DNA from: Bordetella parapertussis
GTDB taxonomy: Bacteria > Pseudomonadota > Gammaproteobacteria > Burkholderiales > Burkholderiaceae_B
Reading direction: 5' to 3'
Length of the DNA: 64,000 nt
Assembly: GCA_945865935.1 (NCBI GenBank)
Contig: CAMBFI010000011.1
Span: 1 to 64,000, forward strand
Below are positions 1 through 8,161 of this stretch, one piece after another. The notes under the pieces are model-generated. The model searched no databases. It was not told the origin of the DNA and was given only the letters and a program-made list of their open reading frames with translations. Numbering within the stretch: position 1 is the stretch's first letter; each line of letters begins with the position of its first letter. The position numbers were made by a program, and so were the translations under genes.

Positions 1-18
1 GGTGGTTTTGGTGTTTCT

Positions 19-69
19 TGGTGACCCGGGGCGGAATCGACCGGGGCTTGAAGATGTTCAATCCTTCAA
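19..69 (-). repeat. Degenerate copy of the 3' half of tRNA-Phe (att-like direct repeat)
   Basis: Positions 19-40 match positions 733-754, the 3' end and T arm of tRNA-Phe, in 21 of 22 bases and in the same orientation. Further inside, the octamer ttcaatcc of the anticodon arm recurs at 58-65, at nearly the same distance. The 5' half of a tRNA is absent, so this is not a functional gene. The stop codon of parE (58-60) falls inside it. A tRNA 3'-half duplicate downstream of the intact tRNA is the classic footprint of tRNA-targeted site-specific integration; that reading is inference, since no integrase is visible here. Confidence 0.55.
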
Positions 70-375
70 CCATCTCGGAATATCGCTGCTCTGATGTAAG
101 ACCCGCAAAACATCCACATGACTTTGAGTTTCTTTGTATAGAAGCAAAAACGGAAATTTATTCATTGGCCAAGTGTGAATGTTGCGACGACCCACTTCAT
201 GACCCAGCCGTAATGATCCAGCTTTTGGAAAAGTCTGTACAAATTTCAAGCATCTGTCTAATTCGATTAGAAAAGCCTCCCCAGCTTGAAAGGCCTGTTG
301 TGCTTGGTAGTGACTGAGAACATCTTTAATATCAAAATCAGCTCCGGGGTTGAGAGCGAGAGACCTTTTAGTCAA
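58..375 (-). CDS. parE: ParE/RelE-superfamily toxin
   Basis: A 105-residue protein of the size and composition of ParE-type toxins, which act on DNA gyrase (ParE) or on translation (RelE relatives). The C-terminal segment VDVLRVLHQSSDIPRWL, about residues 87-103, matches the family's closing strand and the typical 'VLHxxrDip' ending. It lies directly downstream of a small RHH-like antitoxin gene and overlaps it by 4 bp, the usual antitoxin-first order with translational coupling. The 3' end runs into the tRNA-Phe-like repeat at 19-69. The region is more AT-rich than the flanking core genes, consistent with acquisition. Which target it poisons cannot be read from the sequence. Confidence 0.8.
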   Translation of the reverse strand: MTKRSLALNPGADFDIKDVLSHYQAQQAFQAGEAFLIELDRCLKFVQTFPKAGSLRLGHEVGRRNIHTWPMNKFPFLLLYKETQSHVDVLRVLHQSSDIPRWLKD

Positions 376-611
376 AGGTCTTTTTTGGTATGAAAGCGGT
401 GTCTAAGAGTTGCGATGTAACTCTCGACATCAATCTCTTGCGAGGGAGAGGCTTCAGCTTCTTCGATCAGCGCCCGAAGACGATCTCGATCCTGCTCTTT
501 TTGTAAGACATGAAGAACATATTGGTTAGTCGAGACAAAGCCCTGTTGACTTGATGCTGAGTCAACAAAGGACTGTAAGGAATCTGTTAGTTCTAAGCTC
601 ATCTTTGGCAT
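372..611 (-). CDS. parD: ParD-type ribbon-helix-helix antitoxin
   Basis: A 79-residue protein that starts with a short strand-like segment (MSLELTDSLQSFVDSA) followed by two helices and a charged tail (RLRALIEEAEAS, then a C-terminal arm around IDVESYIATLRHRF). This is the layout of ParD/CopG antitoxins: an N-terminal RHH DNA-binding dimer and a disordered C terminus that wraps the toxin. It precedes parE with a 4-bp overlap. An alternative start is the second Met (codon 4, position 602). Such antitoxins usually repress their own promoter; a promoter-like element sits immediately upstream (618-646). Confidence 0.75.
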   Translation of the reverse strand: MPKMSLELTDSLQSFVDSASSQQGFVSTNQYVLHVLQKEQDRDRLRALIEEAEASPSQEIDVESYIATLRHRFHTKKDL

Positions 612-617
612 ACCCCA

Positions 618-646
618 ATGCTAGGCGTTGATATTGAGTTTGGCAA
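618..646 (-). promoter_or_regulatory. Possible sigma-70 promoter of parDE
   Basis: On the minus strand TTGCCA (646-641) and TAGCAT (623-618) are separated by 17 bp. The -10 box ends only 6 nt before the first ATG of parD, so the predicted transcript would be leaderless or would begin a few bases before the second ATG at 602. Seen by eye only. Confidence 0.4.
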
Positions 647-692
647 TAACTGGGCAGCGGCAGAAACATCCAGTTACAAGCCGACAAAAGCA

Positions 693-722
693 AAAACCCC
701 AGCGCGAACGCAGGGGTTTTTT
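693..722 (-). terminator. Bidirectional intrinsic terminator downstream of tRNA-Phe
   Basis: A-run, CCCC, an A/A mismatch, GCG, loop cgaa, CGC, GGGG and then a T-run: the two arms pair over about 11 positions with U-tracts on both sides. It lies 11 bp past the 3' end of tRNA-Phe on the minus strand and would separate the tRNA transcript from parDE. Confidence 0.8.
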
Positions 723-732
723 CAGTTTCAGA

Positions 733-808
733 TGGTGGCCCGGGGCGGAATCGAACCACCGACACAAGGATTTTCAATCCTCTGCTCTACCGACTGAGCT
801 ACCGGGCC
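733..808 (-). tRNA. tRNA-Phe(GAA)
   Basis: The minus strand reads as a 76-nt cloverleaf: acceptor GGCCCGG pairing with CCGGGCC, D arm GCTCAGTCGGTAGAGC, anticodon loop TTGAAAA with anticodon GAA, T loop TTCGATT, and an encoded CCA end (735-733). It is very similar to the E. coli tRNA-Phe. The 3' half is partly duplicated at 19-69. Confidence 0.97.
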
Positions 809-849
809 ATCTGAAGGGCGAAATGATACACCAATTCGCCTGGGCCCGC

Positions 850-1833
850 TCAGTCTAACTTGGCATTGGTCCGCTTTAGAATCGCACCATAGAAGTCGCG
901 CTCTGCCGAGAGTATCTTACGGACTTCCTCTGGAGACCCAATCGTGACGTCCATGGCTTGGCTTTCGATCTTCTTTTGTACCGCTCCATCCTTCTTGATC
1001 GCTTCCATCGCTTGATTAAGCTTGGCGATGACTGCTGGAGGTGTGTTTGCCGGGGCAAACAGTGCCGTCCACACACGGATACCAAAATTAGGTACGCCGC
1101 CCTCGGTCACGGTAGGAGTTTGAGGCAAGAAACCACTGCGCTCGGGGCCTGTCGTTGCAATCAACTTGATACGTCCCTCGGACACGTAGTCCATCATATT
1201 GCCTGCTAGCGAAGTGATCATTACGTCGATGCGGCCGGAGACTAGGTCGTTGATGGCCGTGCCCGCGCCCTTGTAAGGGATGTGCAGCATGTTGATCTTT
1301 GCCGAGTCATTCAACGCTTCTGCGGCGAGGTGCTGGGCTGAGCCGTTGCCAGATGACGCAAAATTGACTTTGCCTGGGTGGGCTTGGGCGTACTTGACCA
1401 GTTCTTGAATGGAGCTGACGCCTAATTTGTTTGAGATCAACACACCCATCGGTTGCGTAGTGGCGAGGCTGATCGGTTGCAGGTCCTTGATCGCATCGTA
1501 CGTCGGTGTTTTGTGCAGAAGGGGTGTAATGACAGTAGCCGGGGTGCCCATCAATAGCGTGTAGCCATCGGGAGCGGCGCGAATGACAAATTCTGTGCCA
1601 ATGAGTGTGCCGGCGCCTGCCTTGTTGTCGATGACGACGGGTTGGCCGAGCTTGACGCTCAGCTCTTGTCCAAAGAGACGGGCAATCACATCGGTCGAGC
1701 CAGCCGCGGGATAGGCCACGACAATACGAATGGGCTTGTTTGGGTAGTTATCTTGAGCGTAACTAGAGCTGGGCACGAGAAACTGGCTCACTAAAAGCAG
1801 AGCCGCTGTAAGGATTTTTATGTTTAAACGCAT
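850..1833 (-). CDS. Tripartite tricarboxylate transporter substrate-binding protein (Bug/TctC family)
   Basis: A 327-residue periplasmic binding protein. Residues 1-26 are a Sec signal peptide ending SYA; the mature protein opens with the family hallmark YPNKPIRIVVAYPAAG (about 30-45) and has the NKAGAGTLIGTEFV motif near 70-82 and a late NFGIRVWTALFAP segment. TctC/Bug proteins bind carboxylates, amides or aromatic acids for TctAB permeases or for sensing. No tctA/tctB lies alongside, so this is an orphan receptor, typical of Bordetella-type genomes where many are scattered. A strong AGGAGG Shine-Dalgarno about 8 nt upstream supports the start. The ligand cannot be predicted. Confidence 0.93.
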   Translation of the reverse strand: MRLNIKILTAALLLVSQFLVPSSSYAQDNYPNKPIRIVVAYPAAGSTDVIARLFGQELSVKLGQPVVIDNKAGAGTLIGTEFVIRAAPDGYTLLMGTPATVITPLLHKTPTYDAIKDLQPISLATTQPMGVLISNKLGVSSIQELVKYAQAHPGKVNFASSGNGSAQHLAAEALNDSAKINMLHIPYKGAGTAINDLVSGRIDVMITSLAGNMMDYVSEGRIKLIATTGPERSGFLPQTPTVTEGGVPNFGIRVWTALFAPANTPPAVIAKLNQAMEAIKKDGAVQKKIESQAMDVTIGSPEEVRKILSAERDFYGAILKRTNAKLD

Positions 1834-1910
1834 GGGGACTCCTCCTCTGCGCTCTATAATGACATATTGATTACGATCTGGCCCCTAATTATTTCTCAGC
1901 CACAGCATTT

Positions 1911-3185
1911 ATGTCGGTAAGCGTACTCGCGTTGGGTTTAAACCATGTCTCGGCTCCGGTTTCGGTGCGCGAGCGCGTATCGCTGCCCGAAGATCTTGTG
2001 CGCCCAGCGCTCACTGCCCTGCGTCAGGCGTTTGGGGGCGCGGTCAAAGAAGCCGCGATCCTATCGACCTGTAATCGCACCGAGCTCTACTGTGCGGCCG
2101 AGCCGCATGTTGCAGAGCGTTTGCCTAGCTGGCTGGCAGAGTTCAATCAAATTGAAGCAGGAGCGCTCGAGCCCCACATGTATTTGCACGGTCGCGATGA
2201 GGCTGTGCGTCATGCGTTTAGGGTTGCGAGCGGGCTGGATTCGATGGTGCTAGGTGAGCCCCAGATTTTGGGTCAAATGAAAGACGCTGTGCGCGCTGCA
2301 GAAGAAGCGGGTGCGCTGGGTACGTTATTGCATCAATTATTTCAGCGTACCTTTTCTGTCGCAAAGGAAGTGCGCTCCACCACGGCCATCGGTGCGCAGT
2401 CGGTGTCAATGGCCGCTGCGGCCGTCCGTTTGGCTGAGCGTGTGTTTGGCGATCTGGCGCAATGCAAGGTGTTATTCATCGGTGCGGGCGAAATGATCGA
2501 GTTGTGCGCAACCCACTTCGCAGCGCGACAGCCTGCCTCGATCGTTGTGGCAAATCGCACCCTTGAGCGCGCGGAAAATCTAGCGAATCGATTTTCAGCT
2601 GGGACCATGCGTTTGGCTGATCTGCCAGATCGGTTGGCGCAGTTTGATGTGGTGGTGTCCTGTACGGCCAGTACGTTGCCCTTGCTAGGCTTGGGAATGG
2701 TCGAGCGTGCGACACGTCAGCGCAAGCGCAAGCCGATGGTGATGGTGGATTTGGCAGTGCCTCGCGATATAGAACCTGAGGTGTCACAGCTAGATGATAT
2801 CTATTTGTACTCTGTCGATGATTTAGGCGCAGTGGTGCAAAGTGGTACCGATGCGCGCCGTGCTGCGGTGGTTCAGGCAGAGTCAATCATCGATGCACGG
2901 GTGCGCAACTTTATGCACTGGATGCAGGTAAGAGCCAATGTGCCGGTCATCCGTGATTTACAGACGACGGCGCAATCGATTCAAATGCTCGAGCTCGAAC
3001 GGGCCAGGCGTCTACTGGCCAAAGGTGAATCGCCCGAGGCTGTCCTAGAGCAATTAGCGCACGGACTGACCCAAAAGTACTTACACGGCACGATGACCGC
3101 GCTGAATCAAAGCGACGCCACGGAGCGCCAAGAATTGTTGCATTGGTTGCCTAGGTTGTTCCCCTCAGGTACGGATCGGCGTTAG
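1911..3185 (+). CDS. hemA: Glutamyl-tRNA reductase
   Basis: A 424-residue HemA that reduces glutamyl-tRNA(Glu) to glutamate-1-semialdehyde with NADPH, the first step of C5 tetrapyrrole synthesis. Visible hallmarks are the catalytic STCNRTELY motif with Cys54, the [16 protein letters not shown] block (about 107-122), the NADPH site IGAGEM (190-195) and a C-terminal dimerisation helix region. Length is normal for the family. It is divergent from the Bug gene and heads a rightward run with prfA and prmC, as in other Burkholderiales; hemE lies 16 kb away in the same window. No clear Shine-Dalgarno precedes the ATG. Confidence 0.97.
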   Translation: MSVSVLALGLNHVSAPVSVRERVSLPEDLVRPALTALRQAFGGAVKEAAILSTCNRTELYCAAEPHVAERLPSWLAEFNQIEAGALEPHMYLHGRDEAVRHAFRVASGLDSMVLGEPQILGQMKDAVRAAEEAGALGTLLHQLFQRTFSVAKEVRSTTAIGAQSVSMAAAAVRLAERVFGDLAQCKVLFIGAGEMIELCATHFAARQPASIVVANRTLERAENLANRFSAGTMRLADLPDRLAQFDVVVSCTASTLPLLGLGMVERATRQRKRKPMVMVDLAVPRDIEPEVSQLDDIYLYSVDDLGAVVQSGTDARRAAVVQAESIIDARVRNFMHWMQVRANVPVIRDLQTTAQSIQMLELERARRLLAKGESPEAVLEQLAHGLTQKYLHGTMTALNQSDATERQELLHWLPRLFPSGTDRR

Positions 3186-3268
3186 CGACGCTGTTTTAGT
3201 CGTCCTCTCGCGTCCTGAGTCGCACCTGCGTGTGCGGGCCCTCTAAATAAAACTGTCAAACAATTACT

Positions 3269-4351
3269 ATGAAACCTTCAATGCGCTCTCGCTTAGAGCA
3301 TTTGTCCCGCAGACTGGTCGAGCTCGATGCCATGCTGGCAGAGCCCGATGCGGCCAACGACATGAATCAGTTTCGAAAATTGTCGCGTGAGCGTTCGGAG
3401 CTTGAGCCCGTCGTCAAAGCGTTTGAGGCATTCGAGTCCGCCGAGTCGGATTTGGCTGGTGCGCGCGAAATGCTCGAAGATCCCGAAATGAAAGCGATGG
3501 CGCTAGACGAGATTGAAGATTGCAAAGCCCGTATCGAAAAGCTGGGTGATGCGTTGCAGTTGCAGCTCTTGCCGCGAGACCCTGACGATGGACGAAGCGT
3601 ATTCTTAGAAATTCGGGCGGGTACGGGTGGGGATGAGAGCGCATTGTTCTCCGGCGATCTGTTACGAATGTATACCCGTTACGCTGAACAGCAGGGTTGG
3701 AAAGTTGAGCTGATGTCTGAAAGCCCTTCAGAGCTCGGAGGCTACAAGGAAGTCATTGTCCGTCTTGATGGAGACGGCGCCTATGGACGTTTAAAGTTTG
3801 AGTCCGGGGCGCATCGTGTGCAACGCGTGCCCGCAACCGAGGCGCAGGGTCGGATTCACACTTCCGCGTGTACGGTGGCTGTGATGCCCGAGGCGGACGC
3901 CGCAACAGAAATTGTGATTAATCCGAGTGAGCTGCGTATCGATACATTTCGTGCGAGTGGTGCAGGTGGGCAACACATCAACAAAACGGATTCTGCCGTA
4001 CGCATTACACATTTGCCGACTGGGTTGGTAGTGGAGTGCCAGGACGACCGTTCGCAGCACCGAAACAAAGACAAGGCGATGCAAGTGTTAGCCGCGCGTT
4101 TGAAGGATAAAGTGCAACGAGAGCGTCACGACAAAGAGGCGGCAACCCGTAAAAGCTTAGTCGGTACCGGCGATCGATCTGAGCGCATACGCACCTATAA
4201 CTTTCCGCAAGGTCGGCTGACTGATCATCGCATTAATCTCACGCTCTATAAGTTAGGTGCGATTATGGAAGGCGATCTGAGCGATGTAACGGGCGCCCTG
4301 ATTGCCGAGCACCAAGCCGAGCTTCTTGCTGCTCTGGGCGACGACGCATAA
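3269..4351 (+). CDS. prfA: Peptide chain release factor 1
   Basis: A 360-residue class I release factor that reads UAA and UAG. The tripeptide anticodon PAT is at 188-190 ([16 protein letters not shown]), which marks RF1 rather than RF2, and the peptidyl-tRNA hydrolysis motif GGQ is at 233-235 ([14 protein letters not shown]). The N-terminal coiled-coil domain 1 is intact. The stop codon overlaps the start of prmC (TAATG), whose product methylates the Gln of GGQ, so enzyme and substrate are translationally coupled. Confidence 0.98.
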   Translation: MKPSMRSRLEHLSRRLVELDAMLAEPDAANDMNQFRKLSRERSELEPVVKAFEAFESAESDLAGAREMLEDPEMKAMALDEIEDCKARIEKLGDALQLQLLPRDPDDGRSVFLEIRAGTGGDESALFSGDLLRMYTRYAEQQGWKVELMSESPSELGGYKEVIVRLDGDGAYGRLKFESGAHRVQRVPATEAQGRIHTSACTVAVMPEADAATEIVINPSELRIDTFRASGAGGQHINKTDSAVRITHLPTGLVVECQDDRSQHRNKDKAMQVLAARLKDKVQRERHDKEAATRKSLVGTGDRSERIRTYNFPQGRLTDHRINLTLYKLGAIMEGDLSDVTGALIAEHQAELLAALGDDA

Positions 4352-5172
4352 TGCAAACGGCGCAGTCGCTCGCGCAAATATGTGGTCTGCCGAGGCTCGA
4401 AGCGCGAATGTTGCTCGAGCACGTCTTACAGAAATCGCGCGAATGGTTGCTTGCGCATGACACGGATCCCATTACTCCAGAGCAGGCCGCATCGTTTTTG
4501 ACGCTTGCCGCGCAAAGGCGCCAAGGAACCCCGATGGCATACCTGGTCGGTGTGCGCGAGTTCATGGGGCACCGGTTTGAAGTCTCGCCCGATGTGTTGA
4601 TTCCGCGACCCGAAACTGAGTTGCTAGTAGAGCTTGTACTGAAATCGTGTCTCGGGTTGTCTCACCCAAAAGTGCTTGATTTAGGTACCGGGAGTGGTGC
4701 AGTGGCGATCAGCGTTGCCCTTGCCCGGCCGGATGCCATCGTAGTGGCTTCCGATCAAAGTGCGGCGGCGCTCACTGTGGCCCAACGCAATGCCCAAGCG
4801 CAAAGAGCTCGGGTTCAGTTTTGGCAAGGCAATTGGTATGAAGCCCTACCGTCGGAAGGGCAATTTGACGTGATCGTCTCAAACCCCCCTTATATTGCGG
4901 TCAGCGACCTGCACTTAACACAGGGCGATCTGCGGTTTGAGCCAAGACAAGCACTTACCGAAGATGCCGATGGACTGAGCGCCTTGCGGATCATCGCTGC
5001 AGGAGCCACTGCCCACCTGGTTCCGGGAGGGTTTCTTTGGCTGGAGCACGGGTTCGAGCAGGGTGCAGAAGTGGCTGCTATGCTTGAAACCGCTGGATTT
5101 CAACAGGTGCAGACGTTTCCTGATTTGGCCGGCTTGCCTAGAGCCACCGGCGGAACGTTACGGAACTTATAA
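4351..5172 (+). CDS. prmC: Release factor glutamine methyltransferase
   Basis: A 273-residue PrmC/HemK that uses S-adenosylmethionine to methylate the GGQ glutamine of release factors. The SAM-binding motif DLGTGSGAVAI is at 110-120 and the catalytic NPPY motif at 178-181, both intact; the N-terminal helical domain that recognises release factors is present. Its ATG shares an A with the prfA stop codon, a standard coupling. Normal length. Confidence 0.97.
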   Translation: MQTAQSLAQICGLPRLEARMLLEHVLQKSREWLLAHDTDPITPEQAASFLTLAAQRRQGTPMAYLVGVREFMGHRFEVSPDVLIPRPETELLVELVLKSCLGLSHPKVLDLGTGSGAVAISVALARPDAIVVASDQSAAALTVAQRNAQAQRARVQFWQGNWYEALPSEGQFDVIVSNPPYIAVSDLHLTQGDLRFEPRQALTEDADGLSALRIIAAGATAHLVPGGFLWLEHGFEQGAEVAAMLETAGFQQVQTFPDLAGLPRATGGTLRNL

Positions 5173-5251
5173 TTGCTTTATCGTTCTATTTATTTCTTCA
5201 TCTGTTTTCATAGTCATTTTCTAAACAAACTATTTTATTTTTAGGGTCACC

Positions 5252-5578
5252 ATGAGCGACGTGCAAACATTTATCCGTGAAACCGTAACCAATAACCCAG
5301 TGGTGCTGTTCATGAAAGGAACCGCCCAGTCTCCTCAGTGCGGATTTTCTGGACGTGCGATTGAAATTTTGAAAAGCAATGGCGTCACCAAACTCGTCAC
5401 CGTCAATGTGCTTGAGGACGAGGAAGTGCGCAGCGCCATCAAAACCTATTCGCAGTGGCCCACGATCCCTCAGTTGTATGTCGGCGGCGAGTTTATCGGC
5501 GGCTCGGACATCATGGGTGAAATGAACACCAGTGGGGAACTGAAAACCGCACTAGTACAAGCGGGCGCGACTGAGTGA
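5252..5578 (+). CDS. grxD: Monothiol glutaredoxin, Grx4 type
   Basis: A 108-residue CGFS-type glutaredoxin with active-site C30-G-F-S33, the WPTIPQLYVGGEFIGG glutathione-binding segment and the GGSDIM ending typical of the family. These proteins bind a [2Fe-2S] cluster with glutathione and hand clusters on, often with BolA partners. The leader (5173-5251) is pyrimidine-rich. The stop codon overlaps the GTG start of ubiX. Confidence 0.96.
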   Translation: MSDVQTFIRETVTNNPVVLFMKGTAQSPQCGFSGRAIEILKSNGVTKLVTVNVLEDEEVRSAIKTYSQWPTIPQLYVGGEFIGGSDIMGEMNTSGELKTALVQAGATE

Positions 5579-6153
5579 GTAAACGTCGCCTCGTCATCGG
5601 CGTCACGGGAGCGACCGGTTCGCTCTACGCGATTCGTATGATGCAAACCTTGCGTGCCACGGCGCCTGACGTTGAGACACATTTGATCGTGTCGGCCTCA
5701 GGCGTGTTAAATATTAAGCATGAGCTCGATATTGGTCGTCACGAAGTGTATGCACTGGCTGACAAGGTGCACAGTATTCGGGACGTTGGCGCCACTATAG
5801 CGAGTGGAGCATTTGAAACGGCTGGCATGGTGGTTGTGCCTTGCTCGATGCGAACCCTCGCTGCGGTTGCGATAGGACTGTCAGATAATCTAATTACTCG
5901 TGCGGCGGATGTGACGCTAAAAGAGCGTCGCAAGTTAGTGATGGTTGTGCGAGAAACGCCTTTTAATTTGGCGCATCTGCGCAATATGACATCAATTACC
6001 GAGATGGGCGGTATTGTGTTTCCGCCACTACCTGCGTTCTATCACCGACCAAAGTCTATCGAAGAAATGGTGGATCACACCGTGTCACGTATTCTTGAGA
6101 TGGTCGGTATCGACGTGAATGGTCCACGCTGGGCGGGTACCGACGGGGTTTGA
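5575..6153 (+). CDS. ubiX: Flavin prenyltransferase UbiX
   Basis: A 192-residue UbiX that attaches dimethylallyl phosphate to FMN to make prenylated FMN, the cofactor of the UbiD decarboxylase in ubiquinone synthesis. Seen: the N-terminal [16 protein letters not shown] flavin motif, [28 protein letters not shown], and the [12 protein letters not shown] and [12 protein letters not shown] segments. It starts with GTG, overlapping the grxD stop (GTGA). The last 69 bp overlap the end of the convergent ttcA, so both C termini are constrained by one DNA segment. Confidence 0.96.
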   Translation: MSKRRLVIGVTGATGSLYAIRMMQTLRATAPDVETHLIVSASGVLNIKHELDIGRHEVYALADKVHSIRDVGATIASGAFETAGMVVVPCSMRTLAAVAIGLSDNLITRAADVTLKERRKLVMVVRETPFNLAHLRNMTSITEMGGIVFPPLPAFYHRPKSIEEMVDHTVSRILEMVGIDVNGPRWAGTDGV

Positions 6154-7059
6154 TTCGCCGCTGTTCTCGGTGCTGTGTGTCGATGGCTCCGAAGTGTCAA
6201 AGGCCGTATCCCCATCGGGATTTTCGATGCCATTAGGTTTTAACCCCACAAAATCAAAGAGAGTCGTGTCCATCAAGTGAGAGGGCGCGATGTTGGCTAG
6301 TGCTTTAAAACTATTCCACGCGCGACCGGGATCCTTCTTATCCCACTGCGCAAGCATTTCGCCGATCTCTTTACGCTTGAGGTTCTCCTGGGAGCCACAG
6401 AGATTGCAAGGGATGATTGGAAATTGCTTGAGTTGTGCATAGGCGATGAGATCAGCCTCGGTGATGTAGGAAAGCGGTCGGATCACCGTGTGTCGTCCAT
6501 CATCCGATACAAGCTTAGGCGGCATCGCCTTGAGCTTTGCGCCGTAAAACATGTTTAAGAAAAACGTCGCAAGGATGTCGTCGCGATGATGACCAAGCGC
6601 GATCTTGGTTGCTCCCAGCTCTGTTGCCACACGGTAGAGAATGCCTCGACGCAGCCGCGAACACAGAGAGCAGGTTGTCTTGCCTTCGGGGATAAGACGT
6701 TTAACAATTGAATAGGTGTCGCGCGTTTCAATGTGAAACGGGATCTCAAGTTTTTTCAAGTAAGCAGGAAGAATCTCAGCCGGGAAGCCTGGCTGTTTTT
6801 GATCTAGATTGACTGCTATGATCTCAAAATCGATCGGCGCGCGTTGACGCAAGGTCATCAGAATATCGAGCATGCCATACGAATCCTTGCCGCCAGATAG
6901 ACAGACCATGATGCGGTCGCCTGCCTCTATCATGTTGTAGTCTGCAATCGCTCGGCCAGCCTCTCGCATCAAGCGTTTGGACAGCTTATTGTGCTCGAGC
7001 CGCTGCCGTTCTGCAGACGTTTGCGTGGTTTGCGCCGTCGGGGCGTCGATGGTTCGCAC
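6085..7059 (-). CDS. ttcA: tRNA 2-thiocytidine(32) synthetase
   Basis: A 324-residue PP-loop ATPase that thiolates C32 of certain tRNAs using an Fe-S cluster. The PP-loop SGGKDS is at 55-60, the cluster-binding cysteine pairs are CSLC (130-133) and CNLC (218-221), and [19 protein letters not shown] is intact. It starts 1 nt after mnmH on the same strand, so the two tRNA thio/seleno-modification genes are probably co-transcribed with the M61 peptidase gene. The C-terminal 23 codons are read from DNA shared with ubiX; that tail looks low in conservation and may be variable. Confidence 0.96.
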   Translation of the reverse strand: MRTIDAPTAQTTQTSAERQRLEHNKLSKRLMREAGRAIADYNMIEAGDRIMVCLSGGKDSYGMLDILMTLRQRAPIDFEIIAVNLDQKQPGFPAEILPAYLKKLEIPFHIETRDTYSIVKRLIPEGKTTCSLCSRLRRGILYRVATELGATKIALGHHRDDILATFFLNMFYGAKLKAMPPKLVSDDGRHTVIRPLSYITEADLIAYAQLKQFPIIPCNLCGSQENLKRKEIGEMLAQWDKKDPGRAWNSFKALANIAPSHLMDTTLFDFVGLKPNGIENPDGDTAFDTSEPSTHSTENSGESNPVGTRPAWTIHVDTDHLKNT

Positions 7060-7060
7060 G

Positions 7061-8161
7061 TCAGTATCCTGCTTGAGTTAGATATTGTGTGACCGCCAGA
7101 CGGTCACCAGAAAAAATAATCCGTGAGGCTTTGCCTTCGCGCTGATGCTCGTACATCGGGTCGTAATACTCGCTTAGAAGCGGCCGTATCCACTCGCGGT
7201 GCGCGTCGACGGCTCCGGTCTGCGCTTGTAGGCGTAGCGCCTCTTGCATCAGTTCGTGCAGACGTGCGTGTCGTTCGCCGCCCAGTCGCTTGTATACGTT
7301 TTGCAGGCTTTCGAGCAAGCGTTGACTGAAGGCGGCAAATCCTGCCTCAGGCCCGAGCTTACTATGAAATTGCGAGCCAAGATCTTCGATGTAATCGTGC
7401 AAAATGCGTTCAACTCTTGATTCGTGTGATTCCTCAACCCAGACGACAGGGCTTGCCAGCATTGCCTCGCGCAACGGGATGGGCAGGGCGCATCGACCGA
7501 TGAGCCTTGATTCATCTTCGAGCGCGATGCGCTTGATCTGTTGCGCGCGCAAACGCATGAACGCGATCGCTAGGCTATTGTCAAAATCAATTTGTGTGGG
7601 TTGATCGTTGGCGTGCTTACCAAAGCTCGAGCCCCGATGATGGGCGAGTTTTTCCAGATCGATTGTCGCGGTGAGGTTTTTGATGACTTCTGTTTTTCCG
7701 CACCCGGTGAAACCCGCAATGAGGGCGAATTGTGACTCTGCGATACCTTGTGCTAATTGCGCGAGCAGAAAACCACGCATGGCCTTGTAGCCACCAAGGA
7801 CGCGAGGGTATTGAATGCCCGCCTCGGCTAACCACTGCTGCGAAATGCGCGAACGCAAGCCGCCACGAAAACAGTACAGGTAACCTTCAGGGTGTGCCTT
7901 GGCGAACTCGACCCATTTTGCAACGCGTTCATTTTTTATTTGTCCGCTAACGAGCTCGTGGCCGAGTTTGATTGCGGAGTCTTGCCCCGCTTGTTTGTAA
8001 CGTAGTCCGACCCGGTGCCGTTCTTCGTCTTCCATCAAGGGCAGGTTAATCGCTCCTGGAAAAGCGCCCTGTGAGAATTCGACGGGAGCTCGTACGTCTA
8101 GCAACGGGACGCCACGATTTAGAATGTCTGCATAGCCATCCGAGTCTGAACGCGTCATCAT
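7061..8161 (-). CDS. mnmH: tRNA 2-selenouridine synthase
   Basis: MnmH (SelU/YbbB) converts 2-thiouridine at tRNA position 34 to 2-selenouridine through a geranylated intermediate, using selenophosphate. An N-terminal rhodanese domain carries [11 protein letters not shown], and a second domain carries the P-loop GFTGCGKT (about 150-157). The start at 8161 is preferred over one at 8188 because it overlaps the upstream stop as ATGATGA and makes the active Cys number 97, as in E. coli; it gives 366 residues. Presence implies a selD gene elsewhere in the genome. Neighbours are an M61 peptidase upstream and ttcA downstream. Confidence 0.94.
   Translation of the reverse strand: MMTRSDSDGYADILNRGVPLLDVRAPVEFSQGAFPGAINLPLMEDEERHRVGLRYKQAGQDSAIKLGHELVSGQIKNERVAKWVEFAKAHPEGYLYCFRGGLRSRISQQWLAEAGIQYPRVLGGYKAMRGFLLAQLAQGIAESQFALIAGFTGCGKTEVIKNLTATIDLEKLAHHRGSSFGKHANDQPTQIDFDNSLAIAFMRLRAQQIKRIALEDESRLIGRCALPIPLREAMLASPVVWVEESHESRVERILHDYIEDLGSQFHSKLGPEAGFAAFSQRLLESLQNVYKRLGGERHARLHELMQEALRLQAQTGAVDAHREWIRPLLSEYYDPMYEHQREGKASRIIFSGDRLAVTQYLTQAGY

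Noticed and set aside
18-317. 99-codon frame on the plus strand over parE
   Set aside because: It begins inside the tRNA-like repeat and lies antisense to the well-supported toxin gene.
628-858. Open frame of 76 codons across tRNA-Phe
   Set aside because: The translated WPGAESNHRHKDFQSSALPTELPG string is the well-known artefact of reading across a tRNA gene.
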